NCBI GenBank assembly: GCA_013397935.1
Contig: VZRN01005010.1
Span: 3,250,433-3,314,432, forward strand
Source: Dasyornis broadbenti
Taxonomy: Eukaryota; Chordata; Aves; Passeriformes; Dasyornithidae
DNA: 64,000 bases
Direction: 5' to 3'
Part shown: positions 25,678 to 39,437 of the stretch, piece after piece
How the letters are laid out: each line of letters starts with the position of its first letter
Numbering within the stretch: position 1 is the first letter of the stretch
The notes under the pieces: generated by a model
Database searches by the model: none
Seen by the model: the letters and a program-made list of their open reading frames with translations, nothing else
What the model was told of the DNA's origin: nothing
Position numbers and translations under genes: made by a program

Positions 25678-28600
25678 TTTCCTGCTTCAGTCAAATCATA
25701 TGAAGGCCACAGCCTTCTGTCTCAGACCCTTTAAGCAGAAGCTCTCCTCTGGCTTTAAATGAGTTCACTGTATATCGGTGGCATATGAGTGATGTGGCCG
25801 AATTCCCTTTTCCTTTGCCACAGCCAGGTGCCAGGCTGCTACAGAAACCAGGACTCTGTCAGGCTGCTATTTAAAATCTCAGCCACCCATCTCACAGCTG
25901 GATCCTAAATCCCAACCTGAAGAAGTCAAGCACCACCGTGCTAACCCTACGTGAGATAAGGTCTTTGCCGTTCCAGTCAGAGCAATACAGTCCCTTTCTC
26001 CTGCTCCAAAACCTGCAGGTGTTCCTCATGCCTGAGGCTACAGAAGGACCCAGCTGCCCTGTCACTGGCCATGGCATTGGCAACTGCACAGTATCTCCAA
26101 ATAACCCTTCAATATTCATGAATAGAAGAAATGAAAGGGCAGCTGCTTGTGCTTCTTCAAATGAAGAGCTCCTGGCAAGTCTTCCTGAAAGTATCAAATA
26201 AATTCAAAATATGGTAATACTCTCTAGCTTAAAAAACCCTAAACTCTAAATTATCCAGTAGATTCATTTTCCCCTCTTATTTGTGTTATTTCCAGTCAGC
26301 TGGTATTTTCCCCAAATTAATATATTGCTCATGTATTTAGATTAATTTAAAACTTGGATTTTCTTAATACTGAAACTCGCATCTGCTAAATCATGAGAGC
26401 AGCTTTAACACTGCACATAGATTTAATTCTGTATTAGGAAAAAGACAAGTGAATCCAAGCTAACAACTATGTCATCCTATGTCATCCTTGCTGATATGAA
26501 TGAAAACCCACACAGTTATTCAGGACATAAATAATTGGTCATCAGGCAAATGTCAGGGCATACCCAGCTCTCTGCCTAAGCAGAAGACATCTCAGATGGT
26601 GCCAGGAGAGCACTTTGCACCAACAGTAGCGCTAAGTTGATAAGGAACATGCTTGTCTGGGGATGATGTCTGGGGATGAGCTGCTGCTTGGTGTTTCCTG
26701 GCAACCCCAATGCTTTTGGAGGCCACTGACCCATTTCAATCGCATTTGAAAAGGAGAAGAAATCGCTTCATACCTATCTGGAGTCCCAAAAGTTTGGGAG
26801 AAAAGCAGTGAGCTAGAGACACTGAAGAACACTGCACACTTGGCCTCTCCTGTGGGAACCATTTGTTTATGATCTTTCCACGCAGAAAAGGGAATTAAGG
26901 GGCAAAAGGCACAAATATTGTGGCAAAGCAGGGTTTATTAACTATGCCACTCATAGAAGAACTTGTACTTGACACTGAGCAATTATCCAGCCAATAATGA
27001 CACCTTCAGCTCAGCAAAAAGTCTTAGATGAAGACAGGGGAGGTTTAGAGGCTGTTCAGTTACATGTTATCCGACACGTAAAATCACATTCTACAATAAT
27101 TTTAAGTATTGGGATATTTTTATCTTGCTGTTACATAAAAGAATCCAAGAGATCGCTTAGGTAAGGAAATCAACTGTGAAAGTGAGGAAAATAATTTCCT
27201 TTTTCAAAGGGGCTGAAAGAGAAAAATAGTGCAGTTTTAACAGTTTGTATTGATCAGGTTAGTTAGTACTTTACTTTCTCTCTTATTTTTCCCCTATAAA
27301 GAATACTCACAGAATATGCAATAAAGTGAGTACTATTGCTCACAACTTATCTCGTTTCAGGCCTCAACGCTATTTTGTTTGCTGGCTTGTTTTTAAAGTT
27401 GATGGAAATAATTAAGGACTTAAAAGACTTCTGTTACTTTTGGTTGTTTTCATCCTTAGGTTTGTGTTGATAGAAGCCAAAACTGATATTTGTTAAAACC
27501 TAATAAAGGCATTAGCTTTTTTCCCCAAAAATGTGATAAAAAACCACCTAGTGAGGGTGCTTGGAGGTCGGTAGAAGTCCGGCAAGAGTGCTGCCAGATG
27601 AATTGCCAGGCTGCTTTGCAGCATGGTCCTCATCTTGCTATGGGCACACACTCCTCCTCTGTCAACCCTCCTCACGTGGAACAGTGGAAATCCAGGTTCA
27701 ACCCAGAGCAGCTTCCACGCATGAGCTCTGGCAGACGTATTGTTTACAATGAATTTGTGTGCTGAATCTATACAGAGCCTGTTCCAATGTCCTGAAGCAA
27801 GAAATGCCATTTATATTCATATCCCACAAAAGAGGAGAAAATTATTCTAAAAGAATTAAAGGCTGCTGAGCATGGAAGAATGCCAGGCTTTCAGACAAAA
27901 CCTGCATTGCTGAGTGTAGGCAGGAGACATATATTGTTCCTCTTCTCAAAGCCACTTGTTTCTACACGGATTCTATTTGTCATCAATAACATCAGGTTGG
28001 TGGATGCTGCACACCCATAGTATTATAACATTTTCCTGTAGGATAAGCAATCACAATGAGATGATGCAGTGCATGAGAGGAGGAAAAAAACAATTGGTAT
28101 GCTATGGGCTTTTCCTCACTGCATCTCCTAGCAGTGGCCTTTGTCCTCATGGATTTTTCTGGACCGTCAGGTGTATTTCTTGGATGGTGCATCCACCAGC
28201 TCTCCCCAGCTGCCTGTAGCTGTGGCACAGTGTCCTGGAGAGATCTGATGCAGAGCTAGGTTAGGCCTCAGTAAGCCTGCTGCTCTCTCAATCTTCCTGT
28301 GGTCTCAACAGAGATCTTCTTTTGTGTTCTTCAAAGATTACACACCAGATCTGTTCTTTCATCTTAAATCATTTATGATTTGCATTATGCATGTCCCTCC
28401 CTCCTCTGAGTTGTGCTGTTTTCCTGCTGAGCCCTGAAAAACTGAAGATAAGGGCTATCTTGCTGATAGGGTGAAGAGTATTTAATTTAAAACCTACAAA
28501 AATACACCTCACCTCTGTAAGGGGTCCAGGATCACCTTAATTAATACCAGGAAAGGGCACAGGTTGAGAGAGACAGAAGCAAACCTCCAGCTGCACAGAC

Positions 28601-31600
28601 TAGTGAAGCCTTCACATGCTGATCTGAGATTGTCCAAATGACACTTTTTTTTTACCCAGCTGAGAGTTCAAGACTTGTGCTTTAGCTGTCTCACAGAGGA
28701 GCACAGAAAGAGGCCATTGAGATCAGTACTGCTCTGCCTGGCATCTTTGAAGGTGCACAGAAAGCTATGGACCCTTCCACGATTTTCCGGCATTCAGGAT
28801 GATGTTATGATTCTCATCAGCCCAGTATTAGCCTCACAGATTTTCTAGACTACTGTTGATTTCAAAATACTTTGTCACACTTTGAAATGCAGCATTACAG
28901 AGGTGAAAGCAGGGAAATACCTCAGTACTTCTTTGCATACAGTTGGCTTTTCAAAAATGATTTCTGACTCCTTTGGAGACTCAGCTGTTGAACACGTTGA
29001 GAGAAGAAAAAAATGCACCTGTGAAACCTTGCATGTGATAGGAAAGAGGAAAAGCTGCTGGTTTTCCCGCATTGTGCAGTTCCCCTGATTCCCCTTCCCT
29101 TCCCCCTATAAAAAAGCGGAAAAGAACAATCAAGCTGGGCCAGGAGGGTCATTTAAGTAGCATCTGAAGTCAGCACCAACCCAAGGAGCAGTCTGCTCCA
29201 TATGTACACACAGTGTCTGGCTGAAACAACAGATGTAGCAGAACTGGTCACCAGTTTTTAGTAGTAATTGAAAAGATTTCCATTAATCTCAGGTATAAGT
29301 TGCTGATAGATGGAGCCAGCTGGGATCCCACACTGCAGTACCTTTGTTTTCTGCATGCCAATTCAATAAATGTCATCTGCCAGCCCTAAAATTGGTTTAT
29401 CATGGGTTTTTATGCATCAGGACTGAATTCCCTCAGGCGTAAGAGGACATTCAGGGCCATGCTGGCCCATAGTCTAAACTGAGGATGCAAAGCATGAGGC
29501 AGTGAGGGCTATTCTGCACCTGAAGCCTGCTAGTACTCTTGGCATTGAATGCCAGAATTCTACCATTCCACAGGCCAAAAATTCTGGGGACTGGTAAAAT
29601 GGTCGTTGCCGATCTCTGCAGAGTCAAGCCACCGGTACTATCATTAGCCCAGGATTTGTGCTCCATGGGAACTGTTGGATGCCATGCTCCTGATTAATCA
29701 TTTTCTTTCTACAGTGGTACCAAGCTGGTAAATTAGGCCCCAAGGGGAGCAAAATTTCAAAAATTTCCAGGTTTGCCTTTCATCTGATTTTACCCATAGA
29801 TGCAGCCTCTGTGTTGAGTCCTTCATTCCCCATTGCCTACCCTTCCAGTGTCCCCTGACTCTGGGCCTTTACCCCTCTGGCTTCTTTTAAACCTCACTGA
29901 TGCAGAAGGAGAAGGGTTGGTTGCCTGGGGTAAAAAGAGCCAAAGAGGATATTTCCATCTTTTACACAGGGACTGATGAGTGGAAGGGTGAGTTCACAGT
30001 GGCTCTTGCAGCGATGTTCTTTTATTCTGCCTCTCTTAAAACAGACATTAAGAAATAAACATCATAATTTGAATTGCTTGCGTATCTATGTCTTCCTCCT
30101 CCTACTTCAAACCCCTTTCTCAGACAACAGAGTCAACTTTGCACCCAAAGATTTCTATCAGGAGCAAAAACTACCCCGACAGATTTTTTACTCTTCTGTG
30201 TTCTTCTATATTTTTTGGATAGATAAACTAAGAGCAGTAGTAACAACAAACCCAAAAAGAACCAGAGCACTGACATAGAAGAAAACTGCTGTTTTATTCA
30301 AACTGCTTTCTGTGGGAAAAAGAAACTGGCTACTGGAGCTACTTCAAGCAATGAGATGGTCATGAGATGCAGAATTACATATCTGGGGAAAATATGTATC
30401 CCAAGCACAGCTGAATAGGAGAGGTCCAGATGTCATTCTTTTTCCATTCCAGGAAAGGGGAAAAGGTTTCCTACAAAAACATATTTTTTCCCTGTCTCAG
30501 GAAAAGCTGTATTAATAAATAAGCATCACAGTATGTATCTCTGCCCTGGCTCCATCTGTTAAGCTACTACAAAACTCCAGAGAGAGTCTTCACATAAATA
30601 ACATTAAATAGAAATGAAGAGTGGCCTGAAATTTATTTCTCAGAGCCATAAACCTAGGAGAAGCAGCTAAGTCCATGCTGCCAGGGTAAAAAACATACCC
30701 TGAATTGTTACGTTTGCCTTCCTTCCTTCGCTGGTAGCTGCTAGTGTACAAAGAGAACTTACTGAGCATTGGTCAGATTTTTGACTGACCAGGTCGTGTT
30801 TTTTCTACTAATGGTTGAACCACCAAAGAGTCACAAAGCTGTTTCTGCCTCTCCCAGAAGAGCAAAGAGGTTATCTTGAGGCACTCTTTCCCATAGGAAC
30901 ATGTGAGACAGACAGCATGGAGATGATCCAAGGCTGATGAAACCTCTCTATATAAATTTCTCTTCAAGCAGTTCCTTCTTTCCCAGCAGTGTTTTCTGTA
31001 ACACTGTCCTGATGCACTAAGGTGTGGATGTTGTGGATGTACAGGACAGGAGGGTGATGAGGGATGAGGGATAATAAGCTTCTTTGGAGGTGAAACAGCC
31101 AGCTGCAGCTAGAGGATAAACTTGGGTGAACTTGGCCTGAGAAAAGGAACTATGCTTTGGCAAGCCTACAGGTTGCTATTTCAAGAGCAAGAGGGACAGT
31201 TCTTGAAAAAAAGTTCACTGCGTAAATGAGCTATGGGTAGCATTTTAATTGATTATGTAAAGTAACCCAAAAGTACAAGCTGACAGCAGTAGCACAGTCC
31301 TCTGAGATTAGTCCCAGGGATTCCCTCTGTAATTGATACCTCCTTAACATCCCAGCCCTTCTTTGTGGTAACAAAACCTCCTTTCTTTAAATCCTTAATT
31401 TCCCTAATTTTTCTGTTCTTTGTTAATTAAAAATCCTTGCTGGTTTACATCAGTCTTCAGCTAATTTTCCAGTTGTTCCTCCTGTGTTTTCTATCTTTTC
31501 TGCATCCCCACCTCTATGATCCACTTTCTCTCTGTACATCAGCCTTCTGATACCTTTCTAATATTCATTATGTTTCTTCCTAACTCTCCAACAAGTTCTC

Positions 31601-34600
31601 ATAATAATGTTCAGTGTTTTGGAACTCCTAAATCCTTTCTAGGAATTCAAGATCTCTGCTTTCCATACATTTCTTCAAGTTTTCTTCTAAGCCTTCAGCT
31701 TTGTGCATGAGAATGAACAATATTATAATGTCATTTTATCAGAAAAAGCTCACTGAATTACTGCACACAGTAGATACTCCGAGCATGTATGGGGTAGCTC
31801 TACCCAAGCAGAATTTCCTAGAAAATCTGCATCTCTGTGGTGATGTAGACTCCTCAGGCTATCAACTGCTTTAGCTATGCTCTCAGTAATTCGTCACATC
31901 CAACCAGAGATGAGGGAGAATTCAGTTCTGCTGACCTGCAGCTTCCAATAGCAAAAGGTCAACAGCTGAAAGCTGTGGGCCTTGTGACCAAGGACTCTGT
32001 CTCCCACCACTAACAACAAACCCCCCAGCAGCTCTGTCAGCAGGCTTATGCCACACACTGGACGCACTCAGCACCACAGGTCACCTCGTCCTTGCCTTCT
32101 TCAACCCTTGCAGCCCAGGCACCACTCTGCCTCCAGCAGATGCCAGTGGGGCCTGTTCCCCAAGGTGAATCACTTGTAATGCACTCTCCAGCAGCTTAGA
32201 GCACCAGCCCTCTGTGGATACAAGGTATCCAGGGCTTCCTAAACCCCATGGCACATTTCTGTTCCTATCTGTGGAGAACATGACCTGTACAACACAGCCT
32301 GGACGAACTTCTACAGTGTCTGCAAACATGCAGAATGTCTGGCACTGCCACAGGCATGGTAATGAGTCCTTGAGCCCACCTTCCTCCTGGGTAGGGTGGA
32401 CCACCAAGGACTCCTTTTTCCTCCCTCAATTCATGTTAATTTTTCCTCCTGGTTTCAGCATTTTGTGGTTTATGGACCCAAATACTTTCCTCCCTCCCCA
32501 TGCCCATGCTGGGCTTCTCTACATCCTGCTTGTAACTATGGCGTGAAGTGATATGTGCTGCATAACGTGCAGCATGTATTGGCCTGTTCACATGTGTTGG
32601 CCGGGCACACAGTGCTCCCAGCAGCTAATGCTTCTTCACTGGATGTCTTGCTACTCACATTCTGAACAGCTTCTAAGCCTTCTTCTGTATCCTCCCACTG
32701 AGAACTATTAATGTCCACCCGCAACCTCTGCTTCTGGGCCCTTGATTGCTACTTGTCCTCCCACTAGCCCATCCAGCACAGAGGCCCCAGGATGACATCC
32801 TCCCCAGCATTCCAAATGTCTCTTACCCTCCATTTTGTAACATTTTTCCTTTTGGAGTGCCAGATTGTCTCCCTGCCCCAAATACCATCTCACTTAATGA
32901 TTACTTAAAACTCACACATCACTTCTGTCATCATTTCCATATGAAAGTGTACAAAGTTTCTGTGACAAAGCTGTCATGGCAACTTGAAATTTGTCAGGTT
33001 TTCACATTATACGTAACCTGCAAAACTGCATATTATTAAACATGTTCTGATGCTCCAAATTACTTAAAAATTATTCCATTGCCAAATCCCACTGCTCCAT
33101 TCAGTCAACATTTGTCATCTGGAAGAAAACTTCCACATCAAGTTGCTGTTGCTTCAGGGCATTGATGAAGGAGGGTGCTCTTCTGTCATGCCTGCAGCAG
33201 ACTTGGGGTAGATCAAAGCCTCTCATACTTTTCTGGCTCAGCGGATGGATGGACTTAAGAGCTGCAGTAGGATGGGCTGCTAGGGAATACAGTTGCTTCT
33301 GCACACATCCTAAAAAATACCTTAAAAATGTTATACAACAGCTATTGTCAACACTTTTGAAGGGCATTCCTTTGTAACATTCACATTTTGGTCAACTACA
33401 GTCAAATAAATGAATGCTGATGATAGATCTAGACATAAATTGGATTATCCACAACATTAACCTGTAACTCAGGTAGGTACTAACATACCCATGTTCCCCT
33501 CCTTGGAGCACACAGAAGTGCTACATAATCCTGGCAGAGCCAGGTATTTCATACGCTTCTGTGCTGCTGTAAAGACATTTCATTCATTAATTTCATCTCC
33601 CAATCAAATTTCATTTGACTTACAAATACCTTTTCTAAATCTGGCTCAGTCTCCCATTAGTGGCAAATGAATTTTCCTTACTTTTTATTAGGTAATGAGG
33701 CTTAGGTGTGGGGAGAACATTTTATTTTCTTTCTGAATTTAACTGCAAGTATAAGCACATGCAAGTATTTTTCCATCTGTTACCTGACTTTCTTCCTCAC
33801 AGGCTTCGGACATTACTGGAACTACTTAATCTTGAAAAAAAATTCTTGCTCTGAGAAAGAATACTGAGACTGCTGAGGCTTTTCTCTATGGAAAGATAAA
33901 AGTTTTAATCAGGTATAATGCATTGACTGATTTCCAATTTTTAAATTCCTCATCTTTTTAACTCCCAAGAAACCTTTTTACTGTACAAAACCTATATTAA
34001 TAAATTAATAATTAATTAATCAAATGTCAATAATTAAAAATGGCTTAATAAATAGTTCAATAAAGTGATACATCAGCTTGTTTCTTCTCCTCTACATGTA
34101 GAGTGACTTCTGGTTTATTCCTTTTTTTGATGAAAAATCACATTTGCTCTGCATTTTCTGAACAACTTTAGTGATTATATTTTATATTTGAACCTATTGG
34201 CACATTCTGTGATAAAAAGCTCATGAGTAGGAAAAAATGTGCTGAAAAATTTGTACCTGTTTCTAGATTTCGGTCAGGCAGTACAACATACATTGCCTTC
34301 CCTCAACCATTCAATCTCCACCAAGCTCAGCAGCATCCTGATGCTCTTCTTTGACATTATCAAGGAGACATTATTACAGTTTTCTCCATCTTTTCTCAGG
34401 AGCTACCATTGTTTTGGAGTATCTGCAGGATACCCGCTGTGATGTGTTACAAATTCATTCCTGTGTTAGTGGATTCTGAACGCAAGAGTGCCTGTGGATA
34501 GATTATTTCTAAGACAGGATTATTTGACTTGAATCCCACCCCTCTAATGAAGTTAGAAAGTCAGTTTTTCCTCTGCACTGTGTTGAAACATTCCAGGACA

Positions 34601-35094
34601 CACTCCATGGCCTCATCCCAGTGACAGTGCCCATGCCTCCTGTATACAAGTACATTTCTCTTTCTCTGATTTTACCAAGAGAGCAGGAGAATAGTGATGG
34701 CAGTTCTGACTCACTATTGAAAGAGTTACCGCTTGACAAATATCAATTTCCTGTGTGAATGCCGTTACTTTCTAGGATTCCTACCTTGTAACCACTTCTA
34801 TGAACTTTCCACACTCCACATACTCTCTAGTAGCCCCAGATTATCCACCCGCTTCTTTGATATATCACAGTGTTTCTCAGCTTTTCCTGCCAGGGTATCA
34901 GAAGCTGTCGCATGCATCAGCTTTCATTTCTGTGATTTTTTGCTTCAGTTTCTGATTTTCACCTTTGTGTCTTTATGGTGAACTTTTCACATCCTCTTTC
35001 AAAGCCTCATTTGGCTCTGCTATAGCCATAGTTGGTATCTGTCAAACCCTGAAGAACTGCCGCTGTGCTCTTTTCTTGTCAATGTTCTATTGTT

Positions 35095-35173
35095 AAAAAA
35101 AAAANNNNNNNNNNNNNNNNNNNNNNNNNNNNNNNNNNNNNNNNNNNNNNNNNNNNNAAAAAAAAAAAAAAAA
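35095..35173. repeat. Poly-A tract containing a 53-N gap
   Basis: A-only sequence lies on both sides of N at 35105-35157, continuing into A-rich CAAAA sequence to about 35213. The gap is most simply a collapsed homopolymer. Confidence 0.9.
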
Positions 35174-36145
35174 GAAAAGAGAAAAAACCAAAACAAAACA
35201 AAAAAACCCACCCCACATTTAAACACTCTCACACACACAAAAGATTTAGGGATTTGCTAAATCCCTAAACCTGTTTCTAATAATTCTGATTTATTTGTAT
35301 AACAATTGTTGTGAGGGATTCAATGCCTGGTGCTGCGAAATATTTACCTGTGCATCTTCCCAGAAGACCTGATATCCTGTAGTATCCTGTATCTCTTACC
35401 TACTTCTCCCAGTAACTCCAGTTCATATTTTCAAGATCAGTAAAAGGCCAGTCTGAAAACTGGATGCAGATAGCACTGTATCTGTCCCTCCAGGATCATC
35501 AAAGTGTTGACCTCCTTGAATCTTGCTAACTTTATAAACTCTTATGAAATCCATTCCTACATCAACAATAGCAGTGTCTGATTTTTCCTTTAACCCTTTC
35601 AGTGTCACAGTAGGTCTCATTAGCTTTGGTCAGTTATGACTACTTTGCATTGCAAAGGCATTTCTAGCAAAAGCTGTAGTAGGGTTTTCCAGTGTAAGTG
35701 GCATTCTCACTCAGTGGTTTGCTTTAGCCTTTACCCCCTCTTTCATGATATGGTTTCCTCTCACTTAATACAATTGCATTCAGATTAATTGATTCTTATA
35801 CATAAATGGTCTCTTTTCATCGAGCTTCCTAGTGACTGATGAGGTTTCCCCCAACACAGAAGAACTTCCAGCTCTTTGTAAATGTTTTAAAGAGACACTG
35901 GCCAAAAGAATTCAAGAATCCAGCATTGTTTGGAAGAGAAGTGCCTGTCTCAAGTGGAGAGGCAAATAGAGACATTTCCAAGGCAGCAAACCAAACACTA
36001 TGGCCAAGGAAAGCAGAATGCTTCATCTGCAACTTACCAGAAGTCAAAATACCTGCTGAATATTTGCCTAAAATATCTGCTGAATTCTACCTGAGGGCAA
36101 CATTACACAGGGAAACTACCTCCTGAACTTCCTCCTCATGAGTGA

Positions 36146-36905
36146 GGATGGATGGATGGATGGATGGATGGATGGATGGATGGATGGATGGATGGATGGA
36201 TGGATGGATGGATGGATGGATGGATGGATGGATGGATGGATGGATGGATGGATGGATGGATGGATGGATGGATGGATGGATGGATGGATGGATGGATGGA
36301 TGGATGGATGGATGGATGGATGGATGGATGGATGGATGGATGGATGGATGGATGGATGGATGGATGGATGGATGGATGGATGGATGGATGGATGGATGGA
36401 TGGATGGATGGATGGATGGATGGATGGATGGATGGATGGATGGATGGATGGATGGATGGATGGATGGATGGATGGATGGATGGATGGATGGATGGATGGA
36501 TGGATGGATGGATGGATGGATGGATGGATGGATGGATGGATGGATGGATGGATGGATGGATGGATGGATGGATGGATGGATGGATGGATGGATGGATGGA
36601 TGGATGGATGGATGGATGGATGGATGGATGGATGGATGGATGGATGGATGGATGGATGGATGGATGGATGGATGGATGGATGGATGGATGGATGGATGGA
36701 TGGATGGATGGATGGATGGATGGATGGATGGATGGATGGATGGATGGATGGATGGATGGATGGATGGATGGATGGATGGATGGATGGATGGATGGATGGA
36801 TGGATGGATGGATGGATGGATGGATGGATGGATGGATGGATGGATGGATGGATGGATGGATGGATGGATGGATGGATGGATGGATGGATGGATGGATGGA
36901 TGGAG
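36146..36905. repeat. Perfect (GGAT)n tetranucleotide array, about 190 units
   Basis: About 760 bp of GGAT repeats in perfect register, with no substitution that I can see. It starts after AGTGA and ends in GGAGTAAATGG. Because 4 is not a multiple of 3 and no reading frame of GGAT/ATCC contains a stop codon, all six frames are open across it (WMDG or HPSI periodic peptides). These are not genes. Confidence 0.98.
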
Positions 36906-37448
36906 TAAATGGCAAAAATAGAAACATGGACAGACACAGAAGATAACATGAAAACAGGTATCAGTAGGATGGCTGAAGAGAATAAAAGTTCTATTGAGAA
37001 GGAGTGTATCCTGTTCTCTACCCTAAAGGCTCATCCTCCTCTGAACTCTGCTACTTTACTCTTCATTTTACGTCATTGTTCCTCACTGCTGCCTGGATGA
37101 TCCTGTCACTGCTGCAACATTTATAACCTGTCCTTGTATTCTGCAAGCCCATTTTGCTTCTGAGATGAAAGCCCCTTCCTTCTTTCCCTGTATTGCTTTA
37201 ATTCCCTAAAACTCCATCTCTAATCAACACTTCCAAGCCCATTACATTTCCTGTTCTTCCCACAAGACTCTCTCTTCCTTTCTATGTAAAATTTTCTTCT
37301 TTTGAGGATGACAAATTTGCTTTTTCCCAACCCCCACCAAAACACATACTCTTTCCCATTTTTACCTGATTGCTATTTTTATGCCAATCATTCCAGCTTC
37401 AGTTTTTCCATCTTAAAATTATTTGCTGTCTTTGTCTATTTCCTGGGC
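36906..37448. other. No gene recognised; pyrimidine-rich
   Basis: Mostly C/T-rich plus strand between the GGAT array and the CR1. No coding signal is recognised. Confidence 0.5.
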
Positions 37449-38387
37449 AGAATCAGAGAATAATTTGGATTGGAAGGGATCCTAATGATTATCTAGTTCC
37501 AATCCCCCACCACAGGCAGGGAGATCTTCCATTAGACCAGGTTACTCAAAGACCCATCCAGCCTGGCCTTGAACAATTCCAGGCATTGGGCATCTACAAC
37601 TTTTCTGGGTAACCTCTTCCAACATCTCACCACCCTCACAGTAAAGTATTTCTTCCTTATGTCTACTCTAAAGACATTCCCCCTTGTCCTGTCACTACAA
37701 GCCCTTGTAAAAAGTCTCTCTCCAGCACTCTCATAGCCCCTTTTAGTTACTGGAAGGCTGCCCTAAGGTCTCCTTGGAACCTTCTCTTCTCCAGGCGAAC
37801 AATCTCAGCTGTTTTAGCCCTGTCTTCAGAGGAGAGATTCTCCAGTGCTCTGAGAGTTTTGTGGCCCTACTGCGGACCTGCTCCAGGTCCTTCTCATGTT
37901 GGGGGCCCTAGAACTGGATGCAGCATTCAAGGTGGGGTCTCACAAGAGTAGAGGAACAAAATCCCCTCCCTCGCCCTGGTGGCCACGCTGCTTTTGATGC
38001 AGCCCAGGACACAGCTGGATTTCTGGGCTGCAAGTGCACATTGCTAGGTCATGCCAAGCTTCTCGTCGACCAACACCCCCCAAGTCCTTCTCCCCAGGAC
38101 TGCTCTCAATCCATTTTCTGCCCAGCTTGTTTGTGCTTGGGATTGCCCAAGCCAGGTGCAGGACCTGGCACTTGGCCTCCACGAAGTTCACACAGGTCAA
38201 CCTCTCAGGCCCAGGTCCCTCTGGATTATCCCCTTCTTCCACCATGTCAACTGCACCACACAGCTCAGTGTCATCAGCAAACTTGCTGAGGGTGCACTTG
38301 ATCCGACTGTCCATGTCCCTGACAAAGGTGTTAATCAGTCCTAATATTGGCCGCTGATGAGCACCAGTCATCGCTGCTCTCCACACA
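37449..38387 (-). mobile_element. CR1 LINE, 5'-truncated, antisense
   Basis: The element is on the minus strand: its 3' terminus lies at 37449 (AGAATCAGAGAATAATTTGG on the plus strand) and its 5'-truncated end at about 38387. The minus-strand frame 38386-37940 includes CR1 reverse-transcriptase C-terminal residues such as INTFVRDMDS, CTLSKFADDTELCGAVD and ESSPGEKDLG. FADD is the YxDD-type catalytic box of the reverse transcriptase. Downstream come the RT tail and the 3' end, with frameshifts. The copy is about 0.94 kb of a full-length ~4.5-kb element and is not functional. Its truncated end coincides within a few bases with the adjacent LTR insertion. Confidence 0.93.
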
Positions 38388-39437
38388 CGTCATGGTTTGA
38401 CCCTGGCCAAATGCCAGGCACCTACATCATCTACTCACTCGCTCTCCCCTGTCACAGCTGGGCAGAGGAGAGGGGGAAAAACAAAGTTAACACACACAAG
38501 GCTCATGAGTTGAGATAAGGAACTGAGAGAAAACAAGGACCAAACAGGCTGATCTTAAAGTTGAAAAGTGATTTATTACTAACACAGAGTCAGAGGAGGC
38601 TAATGAGAGGTAAAAATAAGCCCTTACAACACCATTTCTCTGCTCACCCCCCTCCCTCCTTCCCACCAGCAGGGGGACAGGGCATGGGATATTAGGTCAG
38701 TTCATCACTGAGATCTTCTTCCGCTGCTAAGGGAGAGGAGTCCTTCCTCTGCTTTGCTGTGGGGTCCCTCCCACATGAGGCAGCTCTCCACAAACTCCTC
38801 CAGCGTGGGTCCAAATCTCATGAGCAGCAGCCCACCTGAACCTGCTGTAACATAAGCTCCCCACAGTGGCAAACAGTCCTCCCAAAACTGCTGCACTGTG
38901 GGGTCCCTTGTCCATGGGGTGCAGGCCTCCGAGGCCAGGCTGTTCCATCTTGGGAGCAAGGCCTCTCTCTCCACTGAGATTCCTGCTGGACCACAGCCTC
39001 CTCCAGGCATCCACCCGCTCTGGCATGGCCACCTCCCCACAGGCTGCAAGTGGAGCTCTGCATTCCCCGTGGACTCCGTGGGCTGCAGGGGAACAACCTG
39101 CTCCACCATGGTCATCACCACAGCCTGCAGAGGATTCTCAGCTCCGGTGCCAGAAGCACCCCATATTGTTTTCCCTCACATATTCTCACCTCCTCCTCCT
39201 TCTCTGGCTAAAAAGAACTGCGTGCATCCATTGTTTTGATTTCTTCTTGAATTTGTTATCACAGAGGCGTAACCAACATCTCTAATTGGCCCAGCACTGG
39301 CCAGCAGCATGTCCATCATCTTCAGAGCCATCAGAGATTGGGTCTGCTGGACATGGTGAAAGCTTCCAGAAGTTCCTCACAGGAGCCATCTTTGTGGTCC
39401 CCCCACCAGCAAAACTGGGCCAAGCAAAACCAACTCA
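38388..39437 (-). mobile_element. Solo LTR of avian endogenous retrovirus, about 1.05 kb
   Basis: I recognise this as an avian LTR. Read on the minus strand it starts TGAGTTGGTTTTGC at 39437 and ends CAAACCATGACG at 38388 (expected ...CA, one change). An AATAAA signal lies near 38578-38571, about 185 bases before the end, and a TTATCTCAAC box lies near 38521-38512. ACACA occurs directly on both sides (38383-38387 and 39438-39442), consistent with a 5-bp target-site duplication as in ERVL-type elements. No gag, pol or env sequence is present, so it is a solo LTR left by recombination. Overlapping open frames up to about 139 codons are not genes. Its termini match those of the LTR at 52910-53477. 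Confidence 0.82.

Larger units (their letters stand above)
20888..35100. other. No gene recognised; small simple repeats only
   Basis: These 14 kb contain only short frames (at most 144 codons, plus strand at 22853-23287) without recognisable domains. Minor repeats are a T-run at 22462-22475, (CA)n at 22683-22697 and an A-run at about 25659-25677. A 108-codon minus-strand frame at 32081-32407 lies in a mildly GC-richer patch but resembles no family I know. Confidence 0.5.

Noticed and set aside
32081..32407. 108-codon minus-strand frame in a GC-richer patch
   Set aside because: No recognisable family and no splice partners; kept as unassigned.
36116..36949. Long open frames of 256-277 codons on both strands (WMDG and HPSI repeats)
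   Set aside because: They are translations of the GGAT array, which lacks stop codons in all six frames. There is no start context or unique sequence.
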